DNA of 52,167 bases from Shewanella surugensis (GTDB lineage: Bacteria; Pseudomonadota; Gammaproteobacteria; Enterobacterales; Shewanellaceae), in contig NZ_JAKIKS010000030.1 in the NCBI RefSeq assembly GCF_023284005.1, positions 1 to 52,167 of the forward strand, read 5' to 3'. A program made the position numbers and the translations under genes. A model generated the notes under the pieces. That model did no database searches and had not been told where the DNA came from. It was given only the letters and a program-made list of their open reading frames with translations. Within the stretch, counting starts at the first letter, position 1. Each line of letters begins with the position of its first letter. Positions 16,218 through 25,053 of the stretch are shown here, piece by piece.

Positions 16218-16832
16218 TTACGCCTTAACCGCCACTAAAACGCCTGTTGACACCATAATGCTACCCGCAGCTTTATTCATCACATTGGATGCGTTAGGCG
16301 ATTTAAAAATGCCTTTGGCTTTAACAGCCATAAACGCATAGCCTAAGTTAACACTGCCAAACACAACCGTTGCCGCCAACATGATCAGCCCCGCATCATA
16401 AGCGGATACAGTTTCAATATTGACAAACGCAGGGAAAAAGCCCACATAAAATAAAATCGCCTTAGGATTACCTAAGGTCACTAATAGTCCCGCCATAAAA
16501 CTCGATCCTAAGGATGATTGAGCATTCGCTTCAATATCCATTTTTATGGCCGATGATTTAAGCAATTTATACCCCAGCCAGATAAGATACATTGCGCTTA
16601 AGTATTTTATGACGATAAACGCTGTCCCCATGATTTCTGATAAAGCCGATAAACCAAATAGTGCCAACACAATAAAAAGATAATCGGCTAGGATCATCCC
16701 CATTGTCATATAAATGCCTCTTGAAAAACCTGAAGAGAAAGAGCGGGCTATAATCGCAAATACATCCGGTCCAGGTACAATCGCCAGTAGTAACATTGCG
16801 CTGATCAGCGCAATAAGATCCATCGTTGACAT
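16218..16832 (-). CDS. LysE/RhtB-family amino-acid exporter
   Basis: A 204-residue inner membrane protein of the LysE/RhtB superfamily, which exports amino acids or homoserine lactone-like compounds. The opening MDLIALISAMLLLAIVPGPD carries the diagnostic PGPD near residue 20, and MAGLLVTLGNPKAILFYVGF the second signature (NPKA-lffy). Six hydrophobic segments are present, which is standard. Start is ATG 16832. It stands alone, tail to tail with the phospholipase pseudogene and 90 bases downstream of a GNAT gene. Substrate not predictable. Confidence 0.88.
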   Translation of the reverse strand: MSTMDLIALISAMLLLAIVPGPDVFAIIARSFSSGFSRGIYMTMGMILADYLFIVLALFGLSALSEIMGTAFIVIKYLSAMYLIWLGYKLLKSSAIKMDIEANAQSSLGSSFMAGLLVTLGNPKAILFYVGFFPAFVNIETVSAYDAGLIMLAATVVFGSVNLGYAFMAVKAKGIFKSPNASNVMNKAAGSIMVSTGVLVAVKA

Positions 16833-16923
16833 TCACTGTATTCCTTAACCTTGTTATTGATATTTAGAACGTAATCTTTTATTAAACAATATCTTATTAA
16901 GTCAGTCGACTTTATCTAAACAT

Positions 16924-17319
16924 TCACTTAATCAGGTACATGCCTTCACTCTCAGGGCGACTTAATTGAAAACCAAATTTTTTATATAGCTCAGGCACAT
17001 CAGCCATCAGTGTTATATAGGCTCTGGGCAAAGCTTCACGCTCAAGATAATCCATAATCGATTGCATGATCAGTCGGCCTAAACCTTTCCTTTGATGTTC
17101 TGGCTCCACTGCAATATCAACAATATCGAAATTTAAGGCACCATCGCCCACCACGCGGCCCATGCCTACAGTAAGATCGTTAATCACGATCTGCACGCCA
17201 AATAAACTATTAGGCAAACCTTTTTCAACCGCTTCATAAAGGCGCGGACTTAATCCTGATACATGCCTTAAACGAATAAAATCATCCACTGAAGCAATTT
17301 GTTCTACGACTTGATACAT
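16924..17319 (-). CDS. GNAT-family N-acetyltransferase
   Basis: 131 residues with a compact GNAT domain: FGVQIVINDLTVGMGRVVGD, then IVDIAVEPEHQRKGLGRLIM with the acetyl-CoA-binding QRKGLG loop, and the ending VPELYKKFGFQLSRPESEGM. I start at ATG 17319 (MYQVVEQ), which has AAAGGAGAGTAGG just before it; the frame extends 10 codons further without need. It belongs with a run of small minus-strand genes (PhzF, thioesterase upstream). The acceptor is unknown. Confidence 0.85.
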   Translation of the reverse strand: MYQVVEQIASVDDFIRLRHVSGLSPRLYEAVEKGLPNSLFGVQIVINDLTVGMGRVVGDGALNFDIVDIAVEPEHQRKGLGRLIMQSIMDYLEREALPRAYITLMADVPELYKKFGFQLSRPESEGMYLIK

Positions 17320-17419
17320 CCTACTCTCCTTTAAATGAGCCTTTTCCATTAATACCTGCCATTGACTCTCATTAATCTTTTCGTTAAAACAGCCCCGCCT
17401 TAAGTAACATATAAAACCT

Positions 17420-18289
17420 TTAAACCAAAAGCTTGCCCTTTATGCTTGTTACCGCTTGTCCCATCAAGCAAACTCTTTGTACAGGGCTTAGTTTTTGTTT
17501 CGCCAGCAGTTCCATGTCGACAAAGCCACCTCGTGAGGATGCTTGATAACCTCGCAACTTTGATTTGTTCAGCTTATCTTGCCAATAAACCGCCAGAGCA
17601 CAATGCGCCGAGCCCGTAACGGGATCTTCATTGACACCCACCCAAGGGGCAAAATAACGGGAGCAAAAATCGTAGTCTTTGTTCGCTGCATGATGACCTA
17701 TCACATCATCACTTTTAGCTGTCACCGCTGTGGTCACAGCCCTTGCCGTCACAACGATGCCTCGGCCCAGTAACTGCTTTAGCAGATCAAAATTCGGTTC
17801 CAGTGCCAATAATACCGACTCATTATCAATTTCAATCAGGCATTTGTTATCGAAGCCACAAAAACCAAGTACCTGTTCAGGATAAATGCCTAAACAGCTC
17901 AAGAGGCTGGGATCCATCTCTAATGAAAAATCAAGGATAGGTGCAGGAAACAGCATCGCGATGCAATCAGGCTTAACCATCACGGTTAAAGGGCCTGAAA
18001 GGGTATTAAAACGGATATCATCGCCCACAGTGATAACCCCCGTTTCCTGTAGAATATGCGCGACGGCTAAGGTACCATGGCCACATAAACTGACTTCCAC
18101 TTGAGGGGTAAACCAACGAAGATTTAAAGCATCTAAAGCCAAAAAAGCCGTTTCAGATACCGCCATTTCTGCTGCTATTGCCAACATCAAGCTTTCATCC
18201 AGTCCTTTATCGGTAATGCACACGCCCGCAGGATTGCCTTTAAACGCTTCAGTGCTAAAGGAGTCTACTTGATAGATCTCTAATTCCAT
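17420..18289 (-). CDS. PhzF-family isomerase
   Basis: A 289-residue PhzF-like protein with the diaminopimelate-epimerase fold. Recognised parts: YQVDSFSTEAFKGNPAGVCI at the N-terminus, the catalytic-type Glu (E46) in MAVSETAFL, SLCGHGTLAVAHIL, and the second-domain signature NEDPVTGSAHCALAVYW. PhzF itself isomerises dihydro-hydroxyanthranilate in phenazine synthesis, but stand-alone homologues like this have unknown substrates and no phenazine genes are nearby. Start ATG 18289 is preceded by GGGGGAA. It lies 52 bases after the thioesterase gene on the same strand and may be co-transcribed. Confidence 0.88.
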   Translation of the reverse strand: MELEIYQVDSFSTEAFKGNPAGVCITDKGLDESLMLAIAAEMAVSETAFLALDALNLRWFTPQVEVSLCGHGTLAVAHILQETGVITVGDDIRFNTLSGPLTVMVKPDCIAMLFPAPILDFSLEMDPSLLSCLGIYPEQVLGFCGFDNKCLIEIDNESVLLALEPNFDLLKQLLGRGIVVTARAVTTAVTAKSDDVIGHHAANKDYDFCSRYFAPWVGVNEDPVTGSAHCALAVYWQDKLNKSKLRGYQASSRGGFVDMELLAKQKLSPVQRVCLMGQAVTSIKGKLLV

Positions 18290-18341
18290 ACTGAGTTCCC
18301 CCAACGCATTAAAGGAGAAGTTTTAAATAGCACTTTCACTC

Positions 18342-18782
18342 TCAATTACTTGGTTTAATGATCATGCAAGTCGCAGTAGCAGTGGCCAGTAACTTACCCG
18401 CTTGGGTTTTTAATGTTCCCTCAGAAATACCCAGCGATTTTGACAAGTTAATCACCTGACCTTCAGCAATGAGTGACTCATTTTTAGGAATAGGCCGGAT
18501 CATTTTAATGTTCAAATCAATCGTGCCATAACCCACCCCCGCATCCAATAAACTGTGCACAGCGCAACCGGTCACAGTATCAAGTACCGTGGCCGCAAAG
18601 CCCCCATGGACACCACCCAGAGGATTCAAATGGTTATCATCGGCTTTGGCAGAAAATACCACTTTGCCCTCAGACACCGAGGTGATGGTCATTGGAATAG
18701 TTACGGCAATCGATGCGTAAGGAAGCTCACCTGATGCCATTGCTTGTAACAGCGCCAGCCCCGTCATTTCATGGACGTTCAT
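18342..18782 (-). CDS. PaaI-type hotdog-fold thioesterase
   Basis: 146 residues of the 4HBT/PaaI thioesterase family, hydrolysing acyl-CoA thioesters. The key segment NPLGGVHGGFAATVLDTVTG contains the HGG loop and the acidic residue (Asp of LDT) that activates water; YGTIDLNIKMIRPIPKNESL and SLGISEGTLKTQAGKLLATA complete the hotdog sheet. It begins MNVHEMTGLALLQAM at ATG 18782. Upstream is the rhlE gene's 3' side, downstream PhzF. The acyl group accepted is unknown. Confidence 0.85.
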   Translation of the reverse strand: MNVHEMTGLALLQAMASGELPYASIAVTIPMTITSVSEGKVVFSAKADDNHLNPLGGVHGGFAATVLDTVTGCAVHSLLDAGVGYGTIDLNIKMIRPIPKNESLIAEGQVINLSKSLGISEGTLKTQAGKLLATATATCMIIKPSN

Positions 18783-18957
18783 TTAATTTACCTTTAATCA
18801 ATAATATTAATAACAAATACAAAATAGCACATTAATAGCTTATGAGAAATGTTATTACATATTGAATTTTATTGAAAATATACCTTTTTATTTTATTCAT
18901 CAAAAAAGCCATAAATGTATGCTTTCACGTTATACTCATCGCTTACAAGCGATTTCC

Positions 18958-20238
18958 TTAACGCTTGTTATTCCCCAAGGCTCTTTTTCTGGCGCGTTTT
19001 TTCTGAGCCGCTTTAGTATTTTTATAAGAAGTCGATTCACTTCTAGTGAGATCAGGCTCAAATCCCACTAACCATTGTTGAGGCAATCTTTTATCTAATA
19101 AAATTTCAATTTGCTCAAGCCTTAATGCATCATCTTCACTGTATAAAGTAATAGCTTTCCCCCTGTTTCCTGCGCGGCCCGTACGGCCAATACGGTGTAC
19201 ATAATCCTCTGCCATAAAGGGCAATTCATAGTTAATCACCACATTCAAGCAGTCCACATCCAAGCCACGCGCCGCCACATCCGTTGCCACCAGCACCTTA
19301 ATATCAGCTTGCTTAAATTGAGCTAATACCTCTTCCCGTACTCCTTGGGATAAATCGCCATGAAAAGCTTGCGCTGGGATCCCTTGTTTCAGCAAATCCT
19401 GCACCAATTTGTCGACAGCTTGTTTTTTACGACAAAAAATGAGTACTTGTTGCCATTTTCCTTTGTTAACAAGGTGGCAGATCACGTCCGTTTTTCTCTC
19501 GCTGTCAATTTGATAGATAATTTGTTCAACGTTGTGAGCGGCAGTATTATGTGTATCCATTTCTATCAATATCGGCTCATTGAGCCACTTTTTACTCAGT
19601 GTAAAAACAGCCTGATTAAAGGTCGCTGAAAACAATAAGGTTTGCCTGATGTGTTGAGTCTCTGATTGCACCTTTGGTATGGCTTTTAAAATCTTATTGA
19701 TTTCATCTTTAAAGCCCAAATCCAGCATACGATCGGCTTCATCCAACACCAGAAAAGCCAAGGCATTGAAATGCACGTTGCCTCTTGTGACATGATCCAG
19801 TAAACGCCCTGGAGTGGCCACGACGATATCGACCCCCGCTTGTAATACTGCAGCTTGCCTATCAATACTCACGCCGCCATAAACTAACACACTGGTTAAC
19901 CCCCCAGCGCTCAGTGCTAACCCTTGAGCATAATCATCAACACTCTTTTGAACCTGTATCGCCAGCTCCCTAGTAGGCGTTAAGATCAGCGCCTTAACAG
20001 AATGACGCTTTACTTGGGATCCATTGCGACTGTGTTGAGTATTTGAGGCTAATTGCTGTAAAATCGGTAACGTAAAAGCAGCTGTTTTTCCTGTGCCCGT
20101 TTGCGCTCTGGCCAGCACATCTTGACCCGCTAATATGGCTGGAATAGCTTCACTCTGAATAGGCGTCGGGGACGCATAGCCGAGTGTTGATAAGTGGCTG
20201 ACAAACTCAGGCAATAAGCCCAACGAAGAAAAAGACAT
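18958..20238 (-). CDS. rhlE: DEAD-box RNA helicase, RhlE-like
   Basis: 426 residues with both RecA-like domains of DEAD-box helicases: Q-motif in PTPIQSEAIP, Walker A ARAQTGTGKTAAF, GG and TPGRLLDH, DEAD in FLVLDEADRMLDLGF, SAT in LLFSATF, and motifs IV-VI ending HRIGRTGRAGNRG. The order and the basic tail (KNTKAAQKKRARKRALGNNK) fit RhlE, which remodels rRNA precursors and degradosome substrates. ATP-dependent, cytoplasmic. Cold-adapted bacteria often have several such genes. A rho-independent terminator sits just 15-40 bases upstream of its start codon, so its promoter must be inside or overlapping that short gap, or it is controlled by readthrough. Confidence 0.92.
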   Translation of the reverse strand: MSFSSLGLLPEFVSHLSTLGYASPTPIQSEAIPAILAGQDVLARAQTGTGKTAAFTLPILQQLASNTQHSRNGSQVKRHSVKALILTPTRELAIQVQKSVDDYAQGLALSAGGLTSVLVYGGVSIDRQAAVLQAGVDIVVATPGRLLDHVTRGNVHFNALAFLVLDEADRMLDLGFKDEINKILKAIPKVQSETQHIRQTLLFSATFNQAVFTLSKKWLNEPILIEMDTHNTAAHNVEQIIYQIDSERKTDVICHLVNKGKWQQVLIFCRKKQAVDKLVQDLLKQGIPAQAFHGDLSQGVREEVLAQFKQADIKVLVATDVAARGLDVDCLNVVINYELPFMAEDYVHRIGRTGRAGNRGKAITLYSEDDALRLEQIEILLDKRLPQQWLVGFEPDLTRSESTSYKNTKAAQKKRARKRALGNNKR

Positions 20239-20252
20239 AAAATACGACCAAT

Positions 20253-20278
20253 AAAAAAAGCGCTAAAAATTAGCGCTT
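20253..20278 (-). terminator. Rho-independent terminator upstream of rhlE
   Basis: On the minus strand AAGCGCTAA-TTT-TTAGCGCTT forms a 9-bp stem with a 3-base loop, followed directly by T's and TATTGG. It terminates the GFA-family gene (20346-20690) but ends only ~15 bases before the rhlE start, so it could also act as an attenuator. Confidence 0.75.
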
Positions 20279-20345
20279 ATTCTAACATTAACCGTTAATG
20301 TTATTCTAACACCTTCAAAGCTCGAACCTTTCAAAGCACATATCT

Positions 20346-20690
20346 TTAAAAGCTAGCACCATCGACTTTTCTAACCGGCAATGTTTGCACCAACTCATGG
20401 TCAAATAACCGGAAATTGACCCCTACTCTGTCCATTTCAGCTTTTGGGCGACACGTGTAATGGGTGGTGCAACCGCATTGGCCACAACGATGAAAATCAA
20501 TATATTCATCCCCCCAACGATAAGTTTGTAAGGGTTCGGTCTTGATTGTTATCGATACTTGGGCTTGTGGATAATATCCCCACAATGCCGCTGTTCTGCG
20601 ACAAATAGAGCAGTTACATTCAGTCACCGTATCGGGTAATGTGTCGACCTCAACTTCAACGTTACCACAATGGCAGGATGCATTTATCAT
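20346..20690 (-). CDS. GFA-family (CENP-V/Gfa-like) zinc protein
   Basis: 114 residues of the glutathione-dependent formaldehyde-activating (Gfa) family. Zinc ligands are visible as CHCGNVEVEV near the start, CNCSICRRTAALWGYYP, and RCGQCGCTTHYTC. The archetype speeds S-hydroxymethylglutathione formation, though most homologues have no proven activity. Start ATG 20690. A second, disrupted paralogue lies 250 bases upstream on the same strand, suggesting a duplication. Followed by a good terminator before rhlE. Confidence 0.85.
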   Translation of the reverse strand: MINASCHCGNVEVEVDTLPDTVTECNCSICRRTAALWGYYPQAQVSITIKTEPLQTYRWGDEYIDFHRCGQCGCTTHYTCRPKAEMDRVGVNFRLFDHELVQTLPVRKVDGASF

Positions 20691-20938
20691 TTAATGTCCT
20701 TATTAATATTCTACAAATATAATGTATCACTCAATAGCATAAATTTAGTCTCTGAAATCAGGCGTGAATAAAATAGACGCCATATGACAGTATTGAAGTG
20801 TCTGATTTCAGTACCAAACTGAAAGCACTGTATAAAGTAACAGTGCCTGAGTCAATAGCCATTCAATTGCTCGTTATTATACCCAAACAACGGGAATATG
20901 AATCAATCCGTTTTATCACAACCCATACTGATTTCAAT

Positions 20939-21665
20939 TCAGCGATCGGCCGGATGATGAATGCCATCGACAATCTTGACTGCATCCAATAACAGAGGAT
21001 CCACTCCTGCTAAGCAAGCAATATTATAACCATACTGTGATGGATTGGAGCGACGTTGGTGATGAGTATAAATGCCACAATGACGGCAAAAATAATGTTT
21101 GGCCGTGTTGGGGCTGTTGATCTCTGGTGATTGTTTCTGCAGCAGACTGTGGCTTCTTTATACAAGGCAGAGCTTGTGTGGTGTAGTTATTCTATATAAA
21201 TAAGCGATAACGCAGTAAAAAGGAGCCACAGACGCTGTCCATAGGATCCAGCTAAACGTGTTTTACCCTTTGTTGTAAAGAAATTTGCTTAGAATGCTAG
21301 GCTACATCCTCTACGCCTCGATTAAAACACGTTTATTCTGGACATAATTCCATCACCAAAGATCAACAGCCCCTAGTATTAAATTGATAAATGTTTAAAT
21401 ATTCTTCGCCTTTAACGATACGTAAACCACTCAATGCAATCGAGCCGACAATGGCCCCTTTACGGCGGCAAAGTGAACAATTACAGCGTCTTGGCGATTC
21501 AATTACATTTGGTAAGGTTAATTCAAGCTCCACCGCCCCACAGTGACAGCTTGCACTGTGCTTATGCTTAATCAAGGTTTCAGCAATTTTTGTTATGTGG
21601 TCATGCGGCTGACTTGGCTGTTTATTTTTCTTAATATTTTCATGATCTTGGTTCAAAATGGGCAT
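20939..21665 (-). pseudogene. GFA-family gene disrupted by a MITE
   Basis: The 5' part (21665 to ~21377) encodes an N-terminal extension, then SASCHCGAVELELTLPNVIE and RCNCSLCRRKGAIVGS and ends EEYLNIYQFNT. After the inserted element the frame resumes as NTAKHYFCRHCGIYTHHQRR and runs to VKIVDGIHHPADR and a stop at 20939. Both halves fit one Gfa-like protein of about 155 residues with all zinc cysteines. The flanks AATAC and AACAC could be a slightly diverged 5-bp target duplication. Without the insertion the gene would be intact. Confidence 0.85.
21108..21376 (-). mobile_element. IS4-related MITE, copy 1
   Basis: A ~268-base non-coding element with terminal inverted repeats: (T)AGGGGCTGTTGATCTTTGGT at one end and GGGGCTGTTGATCTCTGGTG at the other. 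It aligns over its whole length with 28504-28770 in inverted orientation, roughly 80-85% identical by eye. Internal shared blocks include CGTGTTTTAATCGAGGCGTA and GCGTTATCGCTTATTTAT. No coding potential. The terminus equals that of the IS4 remnant ending at 9474. Inserted in a GFA-family gene. Confidence 0.85.
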
Positions 21666-21732
21666 TCCTTTTTATTTTTATTTTAGTATTAGTTTATAAC
21701 AGTATGATTATACATGCTTAAAAAGCATCTCT

Positions 21733-21888
21733 TTAGACTTGTGCCCATACTGCAAACTCATTACCACTGGGCTCCGTAAAATGAAAACGCCTGCCACCTG
21801 GGAATGAAAATATCGGTTTAATGATAATCACACTTCCCCTTGATGTTATTGAAGTAACGTCATGCCATATTATGGGGTAGCCAGTCAT
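21733..21888 (-). pseudogene. VOC/glyoxalase-family protein, C-terminal remnant
   Basis: A 51-codon frame ending at 21733 includes KPIFSFPGGRRFHFTEPSGN followed by EFAVWAQ, the typical last strand of glyoxalase/bleomycin-resistance-like proteins with the metal-ligand Glu. The N-terminal 60-70% is missing. Its ATG overlaps the stop of the hydrolase gene upstream (ATGA), possibly by chance after a deletion. Confidence 0.7.
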
Positions 21889-22449
21889 CCCTCAGCACCA
21901 CTTTTTAAGCATCGCTTTTTAACAAACTCATCAAAAATATGCTGTCCTTCAGGCCAATCTCCAATATTTGACTCAGTATTGATATGACCCAATGCCCCAA
22001 CAGAGATAAACTCACAGCCCCACTGCTGAGCAATAAGCCGAGAGCGTTCAAAAGAAGAATAAGGATCATTGGTACTTGCACACATCACACTTGAAAAAGG
22101 TAAGGGATCTAATGGCGGAGCGTCATAACCCGTGATAACATCCGGAAAGTCATCTCGAAGAACATCCGGCACAGCCACAAGAAAAGCGCCTTTTATCTTT
22201 ACTGCCTTAACAGGATAACACCGATTCCACTCTGCGACCGTACAGCCCCCTAAGCTGTGAGTCACGAAAACTGTCAGCCCCGTTAAGAGAGTCAATTAAT
22301 TGATCAAGCTTATCTATCCACTTGTCTTTATTGGGATGTTCCCAATCTTCTTGCTCAAGCCAATAACTATCAGAAAATTGTTGAAACCACAGTCGTTGCC
22401 AATGTAAACCTAAAGAATTGCCATAGCCTGGTATAAATACTGTATTCAT
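21885..22449 (-). pseudogene. RBBP9/YdeN-type alpha/beta hydrolase, frameshifted
   Basis: The first frame begins MNTVFIPGYGNSLGLHWQRL and runs through WEHPNKDKWIDKLDQLIDSL, as in the small RBBP9/YdeN serine hydrolases. At about 22270-22285 the frame shifts; the other frame continues TVFVTHSLGGCTVAEWNRCY, where the Ser of HSLGG is the nucleophile, and ends with DYSSFERS-like substrate region and GALGHINTESNIGDWPEG containing the catalytic His. All catalytic parts survive, so the lesion is a single small indel, probably recent. Total would be about 187 residues. Confidence 0.8.
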
Positions 22450-22566
22450 AAATCCTTTTATTCATGCTAAAGAAGACAAAATCTAGTACCCTGCGTGATT
22501 ATAGCCTATGACTAAATATTATTATTTATCGCCGAAAACGCTACCTAAACCCACTACTCAGGTGTA

Positions 22567-22971
22567 CTAAAACAGGATAATCGTAAAATACTGTCCCCTC
22601 AAATCAGAAGCCGTCTTCACCTCTTCCACTGAGTAAACCCACTTTGACACGGCTTCTACAGCCGCAAAACCAAAGCGCGTTTCTGAAGCATTATAGATTT
22701 TGACATTACGGGGGATCAATAATTCGCCTTCGGAACCCGGTTTTATCACTAAAATAAACGTTACCGCTGCACACCCCGGCATTTGTGGAGGTGGGAGTTC
22801 CTTTTGAAAACGAGATGATTTAGGGCGCATCTCTGGATAAGATGCCGAGACTTTCACTTTGGGATTATCTGCTCGTACTGCATTAATACGATCAATGTTT
22901 CCACATACCGCTTCCTTGGCGACGCCTTCTAAACTAACCAGAAAAAGGAGAAAAACAACAAAATATTTCAT
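22567..22971 (-). CDS. Secreted protein with TonB C-terminal-like domain
   Basis: 134 residues: a signal peptide (MKYFVVFLLFLVSLEGVAKE), then a linker with PPPQMPGCAAVTF and a region IKPGSEGELLIPRNVKIYNA followed by FGFAAVEAVSKWVY. This last pattern (G-x-V-x-F, then 's...f..aAv.av.kW.y') is that of TonB C-terminal domains, here without the TonB membrane helix or proline-rich stalk. Two cysteines (C23, C66 approx.) may form a disulfide. Probably periplasmic; role unknown. Isolated gene with long gaps on its upstream side. Confidence 0.6.
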   Translation of the reverse strand: MKYFVVFLLFLVSLEGVAKEAVCGNIDRINAVRADNPKVKVSASYPEMRPKSSRFQKELPPPQMPGCAAVTFILVIKPGSEGELLIPRNVKIYNASETRFGFAAVEAVSKWVYSVEEVKTASDLRGQYFTIILF

Positions 22972-23481
22972 CTAGATGTACCCATAACACTTTAATCTGT
23001 GGCCAAGTGAGCTTAAAAAACATGCTCTGCATCGATTGAGCCTTTCAAAGCAAGGTCAAACATACCTTATAGACGTCTTTATCCTCTCCATTGATAACTG
23101 CAGCACAACCCCTTAAATCGCATACTCAATACTCGTTGATACCGTCCCGTTTAAAAAAATCATATTTAACAAATTAAAACAGTCGGTTAATCATACCTAT
23201 TCATTCGTAACATTAACCACCATCGCTTCTAAATTAATTCTCATTATCATACACTTCTTCAGTCAAGCTCAGCAATGAAACATGATATTTATAAAATTAA
23301 TTTCATCTTAAAGAATCATTCTCTCCAGCAAATAGCCAACGTATTTGTGACTCACCGCCACATTAAGTATGGCGGGTAAATTCATCCTCGTTTTCTCTTT
23401 GTTCATTTAACGTTTGTCTCTCTTTCGATGCGACATGGTATTCAAGATATCGGCCGTTAGCTTCCGCAGGTATCATGATTT
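22972..23481. other. Intergenic region, nothing recognised
   Basis: About 510 AT-rich bases between the 3' end of the amidase gene (minus strand) and the start of the TonB-like gene. Frames are short and unconvincing. It must contain the promoter of the TonB-like gene; no element could be assigned. Confidence 0.5.
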
Positions 23482-24774
23482 TTACTCATTGCTTAGAGAG
23501 GCGACTTGTTCAACCAATGCCAACAGAGCGAGATCATTATTCGGAGCCATTAACAATGAGAACCCCGAAGGTTTACGTACAATTTTATCATCTGGGTGAA
23601 TGCCTGACTCAGCTTCAATTTCATCGACAGAAAAAAGCGGTAAATGACATTGTGGTGCGCCCCACAGACCGCCGATAGCCGTTAACCCGAGTAAGCGCTG
23701 CCGAACATTCATTTGCTCACTAATCGATAGATTACTGCTTTTTTTTAACGCCGTGCTAGCTGAAGTTGGCATGAGCAACACACTGGTCTCATCGGGTAAC
23801 AAGATTTCCATTTGTCGACACCATTGTTGGCGTTTAGTCACTGCCCATAATACTTCATCATCACTAATGGACATCGCCATGGCTAACCTTGCCTCAACAT
23901 CCGCCGAAAATACCGGGTTCACTTTCTCTATCCACTCCCCATGTTCATTCGCAATTGCACGACCTTGTAAAATCCGAAACACATCGGCTAGTTCAGACAA
24001 TATTCGGACGTCAGACAAATACACCGTTTCACAAACATCAAACTCATTTTGCACTTGAGATACATAATGAGTCATGGCATCTTGAATGTGCTTATCCGCT
24101 AATTGATTGATCGCATCACAGATCACTAAACGTGTTATCTTTGGATGACTTCGGCTCTGTTTGGGTAACAGAACTTCCCCCACACCATTCAATAACGACG
24201 CTTTTTGGGTAAACCAGCCTACCGTATCAAAGCAAGGTGCTAATCCAATCACTCCCTTAACCGATACTAATGAGTGACTGGTTCGAATGCCAAATAAACC
24301 ACAATAACTGGCAGGTACTCTAACAGAGCCACCCGTATCGGTGCCCAAGGCAATATCAGCCAATCCAGATGCCACCGCTGCCGCCGATCCCATGGATGAG
24401 CCACCACAACAATACCCCGGTACACGGGGGTTCTCTGCAGCGCCGTAATGTCTATTATTACCTTGCATACTATAAGCCAGCTCATCTAAATGTGTAAAAC
24501 CGATGAATGTCGCCCCCACATTCAATAACCTTGATAGACTCTCAGCGGTTTTGTTCGCAGCAGGGTGAGTGTTAAACCAATCAGGGCTACCTGCGGTATT
24601 TTTCTCTCCTTTGAGCTGAAAGACATCTTTAACTGCCAAACGCTTCCCCGCTAACGGGCCCGAATCAGACACATTGAAATCACTAGGCCCATGTTCACAA
24701 AATATGGCTGGATCATTTCTTCTGTTCTGCCCGACAGATATTTTACCATGAATTTTATTCATAACAACAACCAT
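23482..24774 (-). CDS. Amidase-signature family hydrolase
   Basis: 430 residues of the amidase signature family, Ser-cisSer-Lys enzymes that hydrolyse amides. The catalytic Lys is in KRLAVKDVFQLKG and the glycine/serine-rich core reads GYCCGGSSMGSAAAVASG followed by DIALGTDTGGSVRVPASYCG. The usual SGGSSGG has Met in place of one Gly. The protein ends LVEQVASLSNE and is of normal length for AtzE/GatA-like stand-alone members. Start may be 24774 or ATG 24762; neither has a strong ribosome site. Not part of an obvious operon, and gatB/gatC are absent, so it is not the tRNA amidotransferase subunit. Substrate unknown. Confidence 0.85.
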   Translation of the reverse strand: MVVVMNKIHGKISVGQNRRNDPAIFCEHGPSDFNVSDSGPLAGKRLAVKDVFQLKGEKNTAGSPDWFNTHPAANKTAESLSRLLNVGATFIGFTHLDELAYSMQGNNRHYGAAENPRVPGYCCGGSSMGSAAAVASGLADIALGTDTGGSVRVPASYCGLFGIRTSHSLVSVKGVIGLAPCFDTVGWFTQKASLLNGVGEVLLPKQSRSHPKITRLVICDAINQLADKHIQDAMTHYVSQVQNEFDVCETVYLSDVRILSELADVFRILQGRAIANEHGEWIEKVNPVFSADVEARLAMAMSISDDEVLWAVTKRQQWCRQMEILLPDETSVLLMPTSASTALKKSSNLSISEQMNVRQRLLGLTAIGGLWGAPQCHLPLFSVDEIEAESGIHPDDKIVRKPSGFSLLMAPNNDLALLALVEQVASLSNE

Positions 24775-24813
24775 AGTTATATAGATTCAGTAAGTTAGAT
24801 AATTTTATACGCT

Positions 24814-24838
24814 AATCCCGCTAAAAAATAGCGGGATT
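24814..24838. repeat. 10-bp inverted repeat hairpin between divergent genes
   Basis: AATCCCGCTA (24814-24823), loop AAAAA, TAGCGGGATT (24829-24838). It looks like the stem of a terminator but has no T-run on either strand and sits between two divergent genes, where no terminator is expected. It may be an operator-like palindrome or a relic. Confidence 0.55.
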
Positions 24839-25053
24839 CGTGCCTATTATAAAATTGACATCGCATTAAATATCATCGACCACAATGCAATACAAACTCG
24901 TGTCACTAATCATAGCTCAATACATGACGCCATAGATTGACACTGTTGCCAATAAAATATCCACAAGGTCATTCCGTTACTACACTAACATTATCTAGGA
25001 CAGCTCTTCATTCACCATTCATCTGAGACTATGAATAAACCAAGGTAGTGCTT

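Noticed and set aside
20798..20992. 64-codon plus-strand frame beginning MSDFSTKLKALYKV
   Set aside because: Its 3' part overlaps, antisense, the C-terminal coding part of the GFA pseudogene; no ribosome site and no family recognised.
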